Of a DNA stretch of 64,000 bases, positions 32,191 through 43,585 are shown piece by piece. The stretch is from positions 78,046,669-78,110,668 of the forward strand of contig CM043958.1 of NCBI GenBank assembly GCA_014529385.2, in the 5' to 3' direction. How positions within the stretch are numbered: position 1 is the stretch's first letter; each line of letters begins with the position of its first letter. Source of the DNA: Adiantum capillus-veneris (lineage: Eukaryota > Streptophyta > Polypodiopsida > Polypodiales > Pteridaceae). Below the pieces are notes generated by a model. That model searched no databases. It was not told the origin of the DNA and was given only the letters and a program-made list of their open reading frames with translations. Position numbers and translations under genes: made by a program.

Positions 32191-32418
32191 TTAGAAGCAT
32201 TCAATCTTTTGCAAGGCGGAGGAGAAGCAACAGAACTTCCTTCTCGGTGGAGTACTGTCAAGATTGCTATCGGAGGTGGCTAGCTCCAGTGATGAGCTAT
32301 CCTCCACTTCTTGGGCTGACTGCTGGCCTCTGACTGCAAACCTGCTTGTAGCTTGCAGCTCACAATCGCTTTCCTCCCTCTCTCTGACATGTGGTCCTTG
32401 TGTTGTGCTTCCCTCCAT
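32191..32418 (-). pseudogene. Gene C: possible first exon
   Basis: ATG 32418 opens a hydrophilic frame (MEGSTTQGPHVREREESDCE, then EVEDSSSLELATSDSN) that ends at 32191. Its composition fits the disordered N-terminus of a plant protein, and it lies on the same strand about 470 bp upstream of the main exon. No clean donor was found, so the link to gene C is inferred from position. Confidence 0.35.
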
Positions 32419-33024
32419 GCTTCATGAATACACCACTACCTCAACGTAATGACTGAGCTTAACTGTTAGAGATTTTAAAAATATTATGGTTCATTTTTTC
32501 AAAGTCCAAGTATTACACTTTGTATAGTTCATGATAATGGCCCACACACTTGAAAAAACATGACTATCTTATCCATGTGTTATGTTTACAAGATCTGCTT
32601 GTTGGCATATGTTAACTAGCACAAATAGCGCGACATGTTAACATGCTTTCACCCTATAGCACATGTGATGCTATTTGAGAGAGAATTCACCTTATTTTTG
32701 CGTATGCAAGTGATCCTTTGGGATGTGACTTTTGAATCGTTACGCATCCAGATGCGCTTTCATGCACATTGTTTGACCATGTGGGGCATTTCAGAGAGCT
32801 TTTTTAACAGGATTTTGTGTAGTTTCATGTTATGTATGCATTATGCGGATACAGTTTGAGCTAGCCATAGCTCGTAGGTAGCAGATTTACAGTTTTGCAT
32901 TGTTTTTTGGATAGGTACACGTCCATAGAGCTACTCGATTAGGAGTGAGCTAGTTTGTCAGGCTTTTGGCATTGCATGTAGACCATTTGTGGATTTTGCT
33001 ACTGAGAGAGTGTCTATTGTCATG

Positions 33025-33640
33025 AATTTGGTGAGATTTTTTGAGTTTTTGCTCAGTTTTCTGGGGAAACTTTGCCGGATTTTTTTGAGATTCTCACCAT
33101 GGTTTATGCGTATTCGCAATTTGCTCTCTAATGGTTCAATGGTCAAGTTGACTCCCATTCTAGCAGTTATATATAGTTTTTTGTCTTGTGGTTTGCGTTG
33201 AGTTTTGACTCATTTTGCAAAGGAAATTATGTTCATTTTTCCCCGTCTTCTTACCATAAAAGTTTGCAGTGTTATGCCATTTTGTACAGTGGTTGATATA
33301 TTCCCACTTTGATAGTGATCAAGTGTTTACTCTCACTTTGACAGGTTTTGTCAATTTGGACACGGTTTGGTATTCTTGTACCCACTCTCGCAGAAGTGAG
33401 GATTTGCATATGCTTGTGTGGCTACAATACAGGCTAATCACAAGTTTTTTTGCAGATTTCTGCAGGTAGTTTCTCTTGTGGGATGTGTTTTGAGCTGGTT
33501 TGCTTTCTACTTGCGTATATGGTTATGCGCTTTACGCTCAGTTGAACAGTTTATGCTTGCAAAGTTTGCAGATTGTGGAGTTGTTTTATCCATGCATCAC
33601 ATCCGTAAAAGAGACATGCCTCGTCTCTCGCTCCAAACAT
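33025..33640 (+). repeat. Repeat block R, plus-strand copy
   Basis: Sequence such as TTGCTCAGTTTTCTGGGG, GATTCTCACCATGG, CAAGTTGACTCCCATTCTAG, TTTTGTCAATTTGGACAC and ATATGGTTATGCGCTTTA is shared, collinearly but diverged, with the minus strand of 40310-40660. It is probably the leader or 5' part of a copia family whose relic lies at 38.8-41.8 kb. No coding frame is supported. The surrounding 32640-33715 holds nothing else recognised. Confidence 0.5.
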
Positions 33641-33715
33641 GGCTGCAAATACACGGAGACTACACAACCTCGTGTGTCAGAATGTTAGGTAAAGGTGGTG
33701 TGCCTCACTGTGCAC

Positions 33716-34319
33716 TCACAATCCTTGCTCCCCACACTCAAAAACAATTATGGTCCTTACGAAAATCTTCAAGCTCTTCAGGAGAGAGTTTGTTTTTACC
33801 TTTGTAAGCTCCCTTCTCCTTGGACCGATGGTTGTTGTTGTTGTTGTTATTGAAATTACCTTGGGAAGAATTCTGGGCATTGGTTTTTCCCTTTGCATCA
33901 CTTTTGTCTTTGTTTTCCATGGGCTTGACATTTTGTCTAGCCCCTTGTTGGAAATTGATGTAGGAAGCAACCATGGCGTGGTGGATTACTTCAGTGATAG
34001 AACCAGGCCGTTGGGAGTTGACATACTCGGCCATTTCTTCAGGTAATCCCACACAAAATTGTTGCTTTTGCTCGGTGAAGTCAATCTTTTGGAAGACAGT
34101 AGCCTTGAGATGTAAATCTCAAAACTTGTCCACATATTTGTGAATAGACTCATGGGAGAGAAGCTTCAAACTGCACCATTCGATAAGTACTTTTTCCTTT
34201 TCATCGCTTGCAAGTAATTGCTTCATGATGGAGACTCGTAGAGTTTTCCATGTCTTTGGGGCTTCTCCGTTGCCACGAAGGCTAGCCCACCATTGACGAG
34301 CCAATTTCTAGAAGTGCAT
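33716..34319 (-). pseudogene. gag: Gypsy gag, capsid to truncated zinc knuckle (minus strand)
   Basis: The minus strand reads ESSKLHHVAMHF, TAG 34308, KLARQWWASLRGNGEAPKTW, LLASDEKEKVLIEWCSLKLL, TGA 34119, DLHLKATVFQKIDF, CVGLPEEMAEYVNSQRPGSI, a Lys/Asn-rich linker with NNNNNNN, and CFECGEQG. The knuckle is cut off after its first two Cys, where the sequence changes at about 33716-33740. WW and LP(E/D)xMxxYV are typical of retrotransposon gag. TGA 34119 replaces a probable Trp. Confidence 0.7.
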
Positions 34320-35020
34320 AGCTACATGGTGTAGCTTGGAGGACTCCATGAAGCCCTCGTCTCCAAAGGCCGCATCAAATTGTTGGATGAAGGCCAATAC
34401 TTTGTCAATGGCACCAAAGGTGCCATCATAGGTGAGAAAAAGAGATACTCTTTCCTCCCTCTTTGAACTTCTTGAGCTTTTGTAACCTTCGCCATGCAGG
34501 GTATGATTTGCGATGTCCTCTCCTCTTGTATTCTCTAGGAGAATAGCCATAGATTTCGTCAGAAGAGGAAGAAGGTGAAGAGGGTGACCCCTTTCTTGAC
34601 CTTTTCTTCCTTTGTTTCCTCTCTTACATTTTGGAGTGACAAGGAGAAGGACTGTGTGTTGAACATTTCCTCTTGAGAGGAGTTGGCGATCGTCTAGACC
34701 TCCGTCTTCGTGGAGACACATCTTCAGAGGAACTTAGGGATTCATTACTTTCTTGCTCTTTGGATTTCTCCTCTCATATGGGAGAGAGTCTTTTTTTGGG
34801 CGTCTCATCAAGAGGACTCTCTCTCCTCTTGGAGAGGAAGGGAAATCCCATAAGCACGAAGTTGTTGAGTAACTTCGGCTTGAAAAGCAGGGTTGCCCAT
34901 AGCTTGTTGCAACCTAGTAAAAAGATAATTGACAAACATGGGAGCATCATCATTAGCACCTTCATGTGAAAAATAAAAGTTATCAATGTTCATTCTACTC
35001 TCTTGGTTATTGCCAGCCAT
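34320..35020 (-). pseudogene. gag: Gypsy gag N-terminus with Arg/Ser-rich tract
   Basis: ATG 35020 opens MAGNNQESRMNIDNFYFSHE, then MFVNYLFTRLQQAMGNPAFQ and VTQQLRAYGISLPLQEERES. After a frame change it reads SPRRRRSRRSPTPLKRK, then SPSPCHSKM, RKQRKKRSRKGSPSSPSSSS and GYSPREYKRRGHRK, which is an Arg/Ser/Pro-rich stretch. The capsid part follows (FSHLTYDGTFGAIDKVLAFI). At least two frame changes are needed. The leader (35021-35134) separates it from a probable LTR. Confidence 0.6.
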
Positions 35021-35134
35021 GCTAATTATGCTATGTGTTTACTTAGTGTATTCTTTGGCAATTCAAAACCTTAGTTGCTGCTCCTGTTAGCCTTTGAAAA
35101 TCAGCACTTAAGTAACTACACCCACGGCTCGAAT

Positions 35135-36181
35135 TGTTAATTATAGAGAGTAGTAGAGTGTGTCTAATATTGTAAAATTGCCAAGGGCTAGCTCCTTTTG
35201 GACTTCTTATGGCTCAATAATGGTAAAACCGTAGGCAAGTCTAAAAAAATCCCATTATTAAGACCAAACCTCTCGCTCCCGAGGTGTGCACCATATCCCA
35301 CATAGTGGGCTCAATAAAACCTATAATATATCCCAATCCCACTTACCCTAATATAATTTACAAAATCAACCATTAATAGGCTACTTAAGGACCTCTCTTC
35401 TTAAGCAAGAAAAGAGAAACCAAATGCTTTGATATTGATGTAATGGAAATGGCCTATGAACTTTGAGAATATCGGAATTAAGAGAATTAGAGTGAGCATT
35501 TTTTGTGAGATTACTTTGAGAACATAGAGCGTGAACTAATTGATGGTAGCAACATAAACATAGTACTTAATTAACTTGGCATGAACAATAATTTTGTAAG
35601 AGAGAGTATTAGAGAACATGACAATAGTTGAGGAACTGATTTACTTGAAGCCGGTCCCCCCTCCAAAAGAGGCGTCTGTATTATAGATTCTCCGAGACTT
35701 GGTACAATACAATCTTTGTGTTCCATGTGACCTACGTGATGCAATGAACATGGAAAGCTTTATGCATCACGAACATAACATAAACTATGCAAAAAGAATT
35801 AGCTATCCCAAGCCTCAGTCCCAAGGCCTCAAACACCTTCAAAGGTGGAGAGAGCTAGCGGGGGGAATGAGGGTAGAGAAGAGGAAGAATAATCATTCAT
35901 AAGAGAAAGAAATAGTTCCTTATTTATCATCACTCTTCGTGATTAGCATATCATAATAGCATAGTTATGAAGATGAAGAAGATGGCAAGCTTAAGCATTG
36001 AACCATGGCTCTTGGTTGGATTTGCATTCCATAGCCAAGAGCGTTGGTGTAGGCTCTCAACTTCTCAACAAGCTTGGAGAAGGAGATGGAGCTCTTGCAC
36101 TTTGCACTTTGCACCATGAGAGAGAGAGAGAGAGAGTGTGTGTGTGTGTGGGAGAGTATACCCCCCTCTCATGCTTGGTCC

Positions 36182-36221
<40 letters not shown>

Positions 36222-36760
36222 TTATTTAATTATATCATTTGGACATGTGTCCTCTTTTTCCTCTTTGAGAGAAAGACTTAATTATTTATTTTTATGCATC
36301 TAGATTCTCATTGGGTTCCTTTAAATCCTATCCAATAGGATTCGAGCACACCATGAGGGCCAAATGGGGAGGATCTTGACATGTGTCTTTTATGCTTCCT
36401 AAGATATCATGTTTGAATTGAACACTTCAAACACCTTCTTCATTTAAGCATGAAAATAGTTTATGCCATGTGAGAGATCATGTTTGAATTGAACACTTCA
36501 AGAACCTTAGTCATTTAAGCATGAGAATCACTTGGGCAAGGTTCCCACAAACACCTTAAGCACCTTAGTTAGCAAGCACGACAAGCACCTCATGCTTGGG
36601 TAGGATTTCCACCTCAAGGTCAGCCCTAGCTTGCCTAAGGTCAAAGGACTTTTTAACACTAACTTTTGGAGGTCTTTAATGAAGCTAACCCTAAGGTCTT
36701 TCAGCTCCATTAGGTAGCATTTCTCTTTAACAAACCATCTCTCATTTGGACCCCTTTAAC
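35135..36760 (-). repeat. Probable LTR of the minus-strand gypsy gag relic
   Basis: Directly upstream of the gag leader (in minus orientation) the sequence TGTTAATTATAGAGAG could be the LTR border. The next 1.6 kb is non-coding with (GA)/(GT) and (CT) microsatellites at 36119-36150 and 36184-36219 and a duplicated word CATGTTTGAATTGAACACTTC (36408 and 36478). The outer border is not resolved and no second LTR is visible. The call rests on position and on the lack of coding sequence. Confidence 0.35.
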
Positions 36761-36849
36761 CTTGGCCCTGTGTTGAGACAGATCCATAAGCAGATGTCTA
36801 TATTCTAACCCTTGTTCTCGTTTATTCTTCCACATTAAATGATCAGCTT

Positions 36850-38461
36850 AATATGAGAAAATCATTTGGGTTGGTTAGATATTAGATTTTATGACAAATA
36901 CGGACATGTTGAAGAAAATATCCCAATCATGACAATATGGACCCAGACAATTCATAGCCCGGGTACACAACATCAAACAAGAACCAAAGCCGATGAACGG
37001 CTTCATCGGAGATTGAACAAATGCACAACCACACCAAGAACCAGGCAGACAACTTTCTGTTTATGCTTTGCTTTGTCAGAAAGGCATGATTCAAAATTCT
37101 AGTGTGTCTATTCTACATGATGAGAATAGTTTGCACGACTTCATTTACGAAAAACTAGTTAAAAACCTAAATTTAAAAACCACACCATCTACCTATAAAG
37201 TAAGCCATGCTCTCCAAGGAACCAAATACAACAAAGTACGTGAAATAAAATATCTTGAGATTTCTATTAGTAATTCCACAAATAAGTGTGACTTTTATGT
37301 GCACATTTATAGTTCACAGATATTATTTTGGACATACCTTTGAATTGCTAGCATAATCCATAAATAAGTTATCCCACACACACCATGAATTTCACTTTCA
37401 AAGGTCAACATATTTGTTTTTTTGGTGATGCATCCCTTGGTCTGTTCCCTCTCATATCAGACACACAAGCAAAACGTGTACTTTGAAAGGATGACCATTT
37501 TTGTCAGCGAAGTTGAATACAAAAAACCCTCTATCACACAAACACAAAGATTTCATTTCGTAGTATGCTAATTTTTTTGTTGATGATTATTCCCCTTACC
37601 TTCCACCCTCTTGGGGAGACATAGATCATAAAATTGATTTATTTTTTTGGATCACAACTCCCACACAGAGCTTCGGATAGGCAAAGTCCATAACACTAGC
37701 ACCAAATCCAAGAACAAATAACTGAACTTTTAGAAAAATGTTTTATTTGTTTTAATTCATCTTCCTTTGGTGCAAGGTCACTGTCAATAATCAAAAACCC
37801 ATTCCCCTTGTAGACGACCTCCTTGACCGACTATGAGGTTCCACAAGCTACAAAAAATATTTCTCAAGACCATCTTCCCCTATCATGACTCTCCTAAAGT
37901 TATTCTTTTCAATCAAGATGGCCGCTTTTGCAATCACTTTTAGATTGCACTAGCCAAGAGACCATATCAAAATTTTACAAAAAGCCACTATTATATTAGA
38001 AGAGCACAACAAAGGTACCCAGCATAAGCTAAAAAGAAAACAAGACCCGCACTATTTAAAGAAAATGACCTTGTTTGACAAACAAAGAATAAAAATTTTA
38101 GGAAAGTATACTGAAGTCAAATGGGTCCCTAGATTTTATGACCCGTTTAAAATCCTCAAAAAATATAATGACAACATGTTTAGCTTGGGCATTCCCTCAC
38201 ATTGAAACATACATAACTCCCTTCAAATCAGCTTATTAAGACAACACAAGGGACCTATTCTCGATACTCCTACCGTAGTTGACCCCCCCCTTGAGTGAGG
38301 ATGATGAAGAAGTTTTGATTCTTAAAACAATTCTTGATTATGACTTCTCCGCTACCCACACAGGTAATCAATACAAAAGCTATTTAGTAAAATATAGAAA
38401 TCACTCTTTGGAAGAATCTCAATGGATATCAAATCGCTACACTTGTATTATCACCACTTGA
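36850..38461 (+). pseudogene. Chromodomain gypsy (chromovirus) relic
   Basis: Pieces in pol order: a decayed zinc knuckle (FYDKYGHVEENIPIM, Cys lost) at 36889-36932; a protease-like segment near 37100-37290 (LHDFIYEKLVKNLNLKTTPS, DSG lost); an RT start at 37711-37785 (EQITELLEKCFICFNSSSFG); an integrase C-terminal part near 38080-38190 (KILGKYTEVKWVPRFYDPF); and a chromodomain at 38296-38445 (SYLVKYRNHSLEESQWIS). Most of RT, RNase H and the integrase core are missing, so it is an internally deleted and very old copy. Confidence 0.65.
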
Positions 38462-38500
38462 TTTTTGCATATCACACTGAAGTGCACGTATGCGGTGTGT

Positions 38501-38502
<2 letters not shown>

Positions 38503-38541
<39 letters not shown>
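38503..38541. repeat. (GA)n microsatellite
   Basis: About 19 uninterrupted GA units just after the chromodomain relic. Confidence 0.9.
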
Positions 38542-38544
<3 letters not shown>

Positions 38545-39650
38545 CAGTGCGGGGTGGAGTAGAGTAGCAAGAAGCAACACTCACTCCTTAATCTTCTATG
38601 TATAAAGAATAAGTGAGTAAGTTAGTAGAGTCATTGGGCAATCAGACACCGAATGTCTGACCTCGAGCAAAGGCACAACACGTTTACCCCAACCACCTCC
38701 CACATAAAGGCAAATGTGTCAAAAGTGGGTGCTACTAGCTAACTTACTAGTATGTACAAGAAACTACGTGAGCGACTCTCTCAAGCTATGCCCACTAGCT
38801 TACTCTCTTGATCTACATGCAGCCATATTGGCTCTAGTGATAGGCAAGCATGTGTATCCATTCTAGCGCCTGCATGTAAATCCCGCATACAACTATGTAT
38901 TGTCTGCAAAGCTCCATAATGCATCAAGCTAGTGTCAAGCATTGTATGACTGACAATCCTTGTTGTAAATGCTCCCACTATGGCTGATAAGTTAGGCCTC
39001 GACACTAGTAGGTCGTACATGAAATGCCCAAATGCTGAAAACATTTATGAAAACTTGGTTGTCCTAGCCTCCTCTGTGCTATGTGCAATCCATGCACCAT
39101 CAAGACTAGAGACAAATGGATGTTATGAATCAAGGGTGATCAACGTTGTGATTGTCCCTGCATCCATCGTACCATGCTCAACATGTTCTAGAATAATCAT
39201 GTCAGCATCTAGCATAAGCATATCCAAGAACTCCATAATCGTAATCTTTGCATGTGTCTCTAGTGAGCAGATTTGCTCTACCTCTCTCTGCACAGACTCT
39301 CACAACACTTGACATGTCTCTCTAGAGCACTATCGCTCTACCTCTGTCTCCATAGAGTCTACTAACATGTCTTGCATAGCTAAATGATCTATCTCTTGAG
39401 CATACTAGAGCTCACTTGGAAAGGAGCAGTGTCTCATCTCTCCTTCATCGCATGCCAATAACAAAGTCAAGACCATGCCATCTTGTATCTCAGATACATG
39501 CATAGGATATACCATGCCACTGTGGGCTCTCGTGGAAATCACTAATGATTTGCAATGCATCCGAAAATACTATTCTCTAAGCAGTGTCTGACACCCACAA
39601 TCTACTAAGCATATCACTTAGACCAAGATTTGTTTAAACTGAGGAACATA
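38542..39650 (-). other. Decayed sequence at the 3' side of the minus-strand copia relic
   Basis: A minus-strand frame (39044-38781) weakly resembles a copia RT end (MYDLLVSRPNLSAIVGAFT). Another near 39310-39150 reads HAKITIMEFLDMLMLDADMI. Neither is secure. No 3' LTR matching 41633-41832 was found here, so the element's end is lost or unrecognisable. Confidence 0.3.
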
Positions 39651-40268
39651 TCACACATGTTGTAGCGTATATGATGCACCACTAGGTAATGACAAGCAAA
39701 CATCTCCTACACCTACAATGTCAAACATCGAACCATCAGTCAAGTGCACACAACCAAAGCTCCCGCTCGAGAATGTGTTGAACCACTCATGATGTGGTGT
39801 GATGTGGAAAACTCCATCCTCATCTAGCAGCCAACGAGAGGGTGTGTCACCTCTAGAAGACATGTAAGTAAGAGGAACGCTAAAGGGAAACGTGGCATCA
39901 CTATCATTGGCATATAAAGCCATTGGTCTAGCATGTGTCAAACTCTCATCTACATCTCGCATATATCTTTGTTGTTGTCTCATACATCTAAAACAATAAT
40001 GCCTAATGTGCCTTGTGTGACCACAATGACAACATCGCATGTATCGGCAACTACTAGACCGCCGTCTCTCATGAGTCATCAATGTAGACTCTGAATTGTA
40101 ATACATGTATGCGATTTGTGGATGCCAATAAATAAAAGTATGGTGAGAAATCCTGGGAGAAAATTGGCAAAGTCTCCCTTGTAACCTGAGCAAAACCTCA
40201 AGCAGAATCTCAACCACATACCATGCCAAACTGGCAACAAAGTGAGAGATCATTCGACCACTACACAA
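39651..40268 (-). pseudogene. Copia relic: zinc knuckle and protease
   Basis: The minus strand reads MRCCHCGHTRHIRHYCF (CX2C, X4, H, X4, C knuckle intact), then PSRWLLDEDGVFHITPHHEW and VHLTDGSMFDIVGVGDVCLS, which matches the copia protease layout. The catalytic Asp-Ser-Gly has become Asp-Glu-Asp-Gly. The first part of the open frame (40268-40110) is repeat block R and not gag. Confidence 0.65.
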
Positions 40269-40309
40269 TCATGAAAACCATGGTCAATCACATCAAAATC
40301 GATGCTCGC

Positions 40310-40660
40310 ATATGCATAAAATAGCTCTACAATATGGTATATCTTCAAGCATACAATATGGGACAAACAACTCAATCGAACATAAAGTGCATAACCATAT
40401 ATGTAAATAGTGAGAAAACATGCTCAAAATGCATTCTACAAGAAAATTTCCTGCAAAAAACCTGTGACTGCCTATAAGTTGTAGCCACACGTGCATATGC
40501 AACTCTCACTCCTGCGAAAGTGGATGCAAGAACACTAAACTTGTGTCCAAACTGACAAAACTTGTCAACAGTGGGAATCAAGCTTGGCCACTAAACCATC
40601 AGATAGTAAACTACAGACACGCTCAAAACATGGTAGAATCTGGGAAAAAATGGGCTTGAA
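40310..40660 (-). repeat. Repeat block R, minus-strand copy
   Basis: The reverse complement of this interval matches 33085-33640 in the same order (GATTCTACCATG, GGCCAAGCTTGATTCCCAC, TTTTGTCAGTTTGGACAC, ATATGGTTATGCACTTTA). A further, similar block (TTGCTCAGGTTACAAGGG) is at about 40130-40230. It interrupts the copia gag between the N-terminus and the zinc knuckle. Confidence 0.5.
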
Positions 40661-40750
40661 CCAAACAATCCCTCCACAAGCCCAAACCACCGAGAATGGG
40701 CTAAGTACAGACCATGGAAGAGCCCAACAAACCACCTGAAACAATAAGTA

Positions 40751-40768
40751 GACCCCCCCCCCCCCCCC
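40751..40768. repeat. Poly-C run
   Basis: About 18 C residues, unusual in this AT-rich window. Confidence 0.9.
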
Positions 40769-40907
40769 TCCTTGACAACAACATCGGAGTGTGTATACTT
40801 CCCTCAGACAAAAATCTAAGTGGTAACAACAAGAACTCAACCAAAACTGACAAATATGGGATGCCTCACCAATGTTCTATGTGGCAGTGTCTAAACGCGT
40901 ACAAAAT

Positions 40908-41266
40908 TTATTGGACAATAACCGACAACTGACAAACTAAAACATGAGTTTGACAAAAAATAGATGATGGTGTTGACAATAGAGTTCTAAAAAATTGCAT
41001 ATGTTGATTTATCTCCTTGTTGTAGCAAACCTTTGATTGTCTTGTGGTTGTTGATGTGTTCAAATCTACTTTGTCAAGAAAAGTCACTAATTTGACCAAT
41101 ATGGCATACACACCCATGTCGCAACTCATAAAAAACACTATCTTTCCAAGTTCAATGATGAGATTTCCACGACATATAACATACCCAACATGGTAAGAGT
41201 ACCACCAGCTTCTATGCTCAAACTTCTCCATACCGATCACCTCCTCAACACCACCATTGGATGACA
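40908..41266 (-). pseudogene. gag: Copia relic: gag N-terminus
   Basis: ATG 41266 opens MSSNGGVEEVIGMEKFEHRS, then WWYSYHVGYVICRGNLIIEL, close to the start of many plant copia gag proteins (an EKFDG-N-W motif followed by a second Trp). It lies about 350 bp after the primer-binding site, on the same strand. The frame ends at 40908 after losing recognisable similarity. Confidence 0.5.
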
Positions 41267-41617
41267 TTTTTATATGCTTGAAAATTTTTTGCCTACTACC
41301 CACTACCTCAGCACAGATTTTTAGAAAAGGCTGCAAATCTTATCTTTCTTAGACCATCTCTATCATTGCTTGGTTAACCTCCTAGACCATAGCACTGCCT
41401 ACTAGAGAGCGTTTTAATGCTTGAAGATCTTGTAAAACTACCCACCATTTTAGAATTCCCAGTGCAGAGAACTCTGCCAATCCTTACCTTTTGCTGCAAC
41501 CATCGCCACTTGGAGCTCTTTCGATAACATTTTAGAACGTCGTCTTAGAATTGCTTGTTGACAATGACTTCATGTGTGCTCTATTGCTACCACCAGATGC
41601 ACCCAAACTACCACCTA

Positions 41618-41630
41618 GGATCTGATACCA
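41618..41630 (-). other. Primer-binding site (initiator Met tRNA type) of the copia relic
   Basis: The minus strand reads TGGTATCAGATCC two bases after the LTR. It is nearly the standard TGGTATCAGAGC. Confidence 0.7.
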
Positions 41631-41632
41631 CA

Positions 41633-41832
41633 TGTTGGGGAATGTGGCCTATGGTGGGTGAAGTTGGAGCTTGGCCACGGTGGCAGGTAGAGCGAGCAGC
41701 AGTAGAGCAACGAGAGAGTTAGACATTGATTTTTATGACCATGCAAACTCCATGGAAGAATGGTATGCATCTATTAATTGATAAGGCATGATCCACACGG
41801 GTTGGACATGACAACAAGGCTTGAACCCAACA
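41633..41832 (-). repeat. 5' LTR of the minus-strand copia relic (200 bp)
   Basis: On the plus strand it begins TGTTGGGGAATG and ends GAACCCAACA, so the ends are inverted repeats TGTTGGG/CCCAACA. The primer-binding site is at the correct side. On the minus strand it begins TGTTGGGTTCAAGCC, like the LTR at 56697 (TGTTAGGGTTCAAGCC), so the two are relatives. Confidence 0.7.
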
Positions 41833-41871
41833 TCCTTCACTCTCTAATATTGCACTCATATATCATCTAGT

Positions 41872-43585
41872 ATACGATTGGCATGAAGGAAAGCAGCTCG
41901 ACATCAACTATGAGACCACGGCTGATGAAGAAAGTGAAGAGAGTTTTGGCTCAAGCAACGAGGAAAGTTCAACCACTACATCCAATAGCAAAGAAGAATC
42001 ATCTTTGGAGGTAATGGGAATCATCTTCAACACATCAAAAACTCCATCAATAGAGGTTGACCCAACAAAGGAGCAAACAAAGGATGACAAAGGTGACCAC
42101 AAGCACTTTGAAGACTTTGAGAGGATGCTTGCAAAAGATCTTACCCTTGAGGAGAAGCCGTCCTACATCGATATGCTCAAGAGGTATCCCAATTTGTTTA
42201 TCACTGATTACTCACAAATTAGAGGTGTGGATGTTATAGAGCATGGCATAGAATTAAAACCAGGTACTAAACCTGTGGCTCAAAAGCTAAGGCGCCTAGG
42301 AAAAATACAACAAGAGGCACTTTTGATAGAGGTTAACCGACTCCTCAAAGCTGGTTTCATTTACCCTGTGTCTAACTTTGAGTGGGTGTCCCCAATTGTA
42401 GTAACCCCTAAAAAGAATGGAAAATGGAGGGTCTGTGTTGACTACAAACCGCTCAATGCTGCAACAAAGAGGGATCATTTTCCTCTTCCTTTCCAAGATG
42501 AAATCTTAAACGAAGTAGTCGGCTATGAATGTTACACAGTGTGTGATGGGTATTCAGGGTATTTTCAAATCAGAATAGTAGAAGAAGATCAGTTAAAAAC
42601 CACTTTCATCACACCTTGGGGTTGCTTTGCCTATAGAGTGATGCCATTTGGGCTCACAAATGCTCCTAGTACCTTTATAAGGTTTACAACTCTTGTCTTT
42701 CAGCCCTTCTTTGGAAATTCAATTAGGGTTTTTATGGATGACTTCTGTATCTATAGTAGCCAAAGACTTCATTGCCAAAAAGTTGAGGAGGGGCTTAGGA
42801 GGCTTCATCAATTTGGGGGACAGCTTAATCCTGAGAAGTGTCACATTGCAGAGTCACAAGTGGTATTGCTAGGTCATGTGGTTTCTTTGCAAGGAATTCA
42901 AGTGGATCCATCAAAAGTAAATGCTCTCTTGTCACTACAACCACCAACGACAACCAAGGAGCTCATGACTTTCAACCACAAAGTAAAGTACATGTCTCGT
43001 TTCATTCACCTTCTAGCGGAAGCTATTGCACCTTTGCACAAGCTAGCAAACAAACCCACATTTGAATGGAGAGAGGAACACGAAATATGCTTTACTGAAG
43101 TAAAGGGTATTCTCAACTCTCTTCCAACAATAATGCCACCAAATCCAAAGGATACATATTACATCACACCAAGTGTAGGAATGGAGGCCATCGGTGTAGT
43201 TCTCATGCAAAAAGACCCAAAAACATGCTACATGAGGCCAGTATACTTTGCAAGCAAAGTCATGACCGCTGCAGAGAAGGGCTACACCGATATGGAGAAG
43301 GTGGTATTCACAATTATGTTTGCGGTAAGAAAGTTCCGATCATATCTCTTACCTGCACCATTTGTCATTCTCACCATGGAAAACAATTTACCATATGTTG
43401 TGCAACACATGAGCCTCTCATCTAGGATAGCCAAATGGGTTCTAGAACTTCAAGAGTTCGAATACACTTTTCTTGTGGAAGATAGCACAAGGGCAGGTCT
43501 TGCAGACATTCTCACATACAAAGTGAGAGAAAGGAAAGAGTCACCAAATGCAGGAGACAAAGCTACACCACAAAATAATGAGTAG
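41872..43585 (+). pseudogene. pol: Tat-like gypsy element 2 (5'-truncated): RT and first RNase H
   Basis: Homology with element 1 starts abruptly at about 41872, equal to about 2246 in element 1, inside the protease-RT spacer. RT: GKWRVCVDYKPLNAATKRDH, DGYSGYFQIRIVEEDQ, IRVFMDDFCIYSS. RNase H: TPSVGMEAIGVVLMQKDP, YTDMEKVVFTIMF, AGLADILTYKVRER. The frame is open over the full RT with no lesion until TAG 43583-43585. Gag, protease and 5' LTR are missing. Confidence 0.9.

Noticed and set aside
38980-39312. 110-codon plus-strand frame
   Set aside because: No recognisable domain; opposite to decayed minus-strand sequence, so coding cannot be supported.
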